From contig JAIRPZ010000165.1 in assembly GCA_031256755.1 (NCBI GenBank), positions 1 to 15,111 of the forward strand: a stretch of DNA of 15,111 nt, read 5' to 3'. Below are positions 14,793 to 15,111 of the stretch, piece after piece; positions within the stretch are counted from its first letter, which is position 1, and each line of letters opens with the position of its first letter. This DNA comes from Planctomycetaceae bacterium (GTDB lineage: Bacteria > Planctomycetota > Planctomycetia > Pirellulales > Thermoguttaceae). Both the position numbers and the translations under genes were made by a program. The notes under the pieces are model-generated. The model saw nothing but the letters and a program-made list of their open reading frames with translations, made no database searches and was not told the origin of the DNA.

Positions 14793-14820
14793 AATATATC
14801 TTTTTACTGCCGCTTGTCAA
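14793..14820 (-). promoter_or_regulatory. Near-consensus sigma-70-type promoter of the nuclease gene
   Basis: On the minus strand TTGACA (14820-14815) is followed after 16 bases by TATATT (14798-14793). The predicted start of transcription is 14786, one base before the ATG at 14785. This is the best promoter in the window and predicts a leaderless or nearly leaderless mRNA. Confidence 0.65.
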
Positions 14821-14858
14821 GATTGCTGCCTGCCTCTCTTCGCTCTTGATGTGCCAGT

Positions 14859-15111
14859 TTACTTGCTTGGGACAAGGCACACTCGCAAGCCCAAGTGGCA
14901 GATGCTGTCCTCCGGCGTGTTGCTGCAGCGGTCAGCCGACCGGCAATGCCCCGCGTTGACGAGCCAACTGCCGCCGCGGTGCACCCGGTAATCACCGGAC
15001 GAGGCACCGGTAGGATCAACAACATCGCTGCGAGGATAATCTCCGTACCAATCACTGCACCATTCCCATACATTTCCGTGCATATCATAAATGCCCCAAG
15101 CATTCGACTTC
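14859..15111 (-). CDS. Formylglycine-generating-enzyme (SUMF1) domain protein, C-terminal end
   Basis: The frame is open to the window edge and ends with TAA at 14861-14859, so only the last 83 or so residues are visible. The sequence IYDMHGNVWEWCSDWYG, then RVHRGGSW, a CRSADR-like stretch and LGLRVCLVP are hallmark pieces of the SUMF1/FGE-sulfatase fold. True formylglycine-generating enzymes convert a sulfatase cysteine to formylglycine. Most bacterial SUMF1 proteins, including many in planctomycetes, are fold relatives with other roles, and the fragment cannot decide. The C-terminus is the usual short LVPSK end. The nuclease gene follows 73 bp downstream on the same strand but has its own promoter. 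Confidence 0.9.
   Translation of the reverse strand, partial: KSNAWGIYDMHGNVWEWCSDWYGDYPRSDVVDPTGASSGDYRVHRGGSWLVNAGHCRSADRCSNTPEDSICHLGLRVCLVPSK

Noticed and set aside
14862..14895. Inverted CTTGGG/CCCAAG and CTTGC/GCAAG pairs near the end of the SUMF1 gene
   Set aside because: They are inside coding sequence, and the pairs cross and do not nest, so no simple hairpin forms.
1..15111. tRNA, rRNA, CRISPR array, insertion sequence or integrase
   Set aside because: I looked for cloverleaf-like segments, regularly spaced repeats and transposase motifs on both strands and saw none.

Overview
The window most likely comes from a member of the Planctomycetota. This is inferred from gene content, not from any marker gene. 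The supporting genes are a carboxypeptidase-regulatory-like (transthyretin-fold) protein tail, a large membrane protein of the kind found beside planctomycetal BatA/VWA genes, a Hanks-type kinase, a formylglycine-generating-enzyme (SUMF1) protein, and membrane-anchored coiled-coil proteins. An M64 peptidase with BACON-like domains and an Hbn1-like nitroreductase would suit a gut or anaerobic relative. No rRNA, tRNA, CRISPR array or transposase gene is visible.

Layout. Positions 1-1852 (+): the 3' end of a small secreted or lipoprotein-like gene, then a 500-residue three-helix membrane protein with an unusual 12-cysteine segment. Positions 1853-2961: a nitroreductase on the minus strand, flanked on both sides by a 95-bp direct repeat (8 mismatches between copies). 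The left copy forms a 27-bp hairpin followed by a T-run, so it could also end transcription. Positions 2962-5704 (+): a soluble Ser/Thr protein kinase with a non-RD catalytic loop, then an exported, probably outer-membrane beta-barrel protein. Positions 5705-6691 (+): a histidinol-phosphatase-type inositol monophosphatase family enzyme behind an extended -10 promoter and a perfect 13-bp palindrome. Positions 6727-9431 (-): a membrane-anchored acidic low-complexity protein and a secreted BACON/M64-like metallopeptidase. Positions 9684-12815 (+): two tandem paralogues with an N-terminal membrane helix, a long coiled coil and a beta-rich domain, an MreC-like arrangement. Positions 12881-15111 (-): a DUF2357/PD-(D/E)XK nuclease with its own near-consensus promoter, and the C-terminal end of a SUMF1-domain protein.

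The genes do not form one pathway. Most are single units with their own promoters. The only clear cassette is the tandem coiled-coil pair. The points most worth following are the repeat-flanked nitroreductase, the DUF2357 nuclease without a visible McrB-type partner, the coiled-coil pair with a shared CxxCKRE motif, and two genes whose promoters predict leaderless mRNAs.
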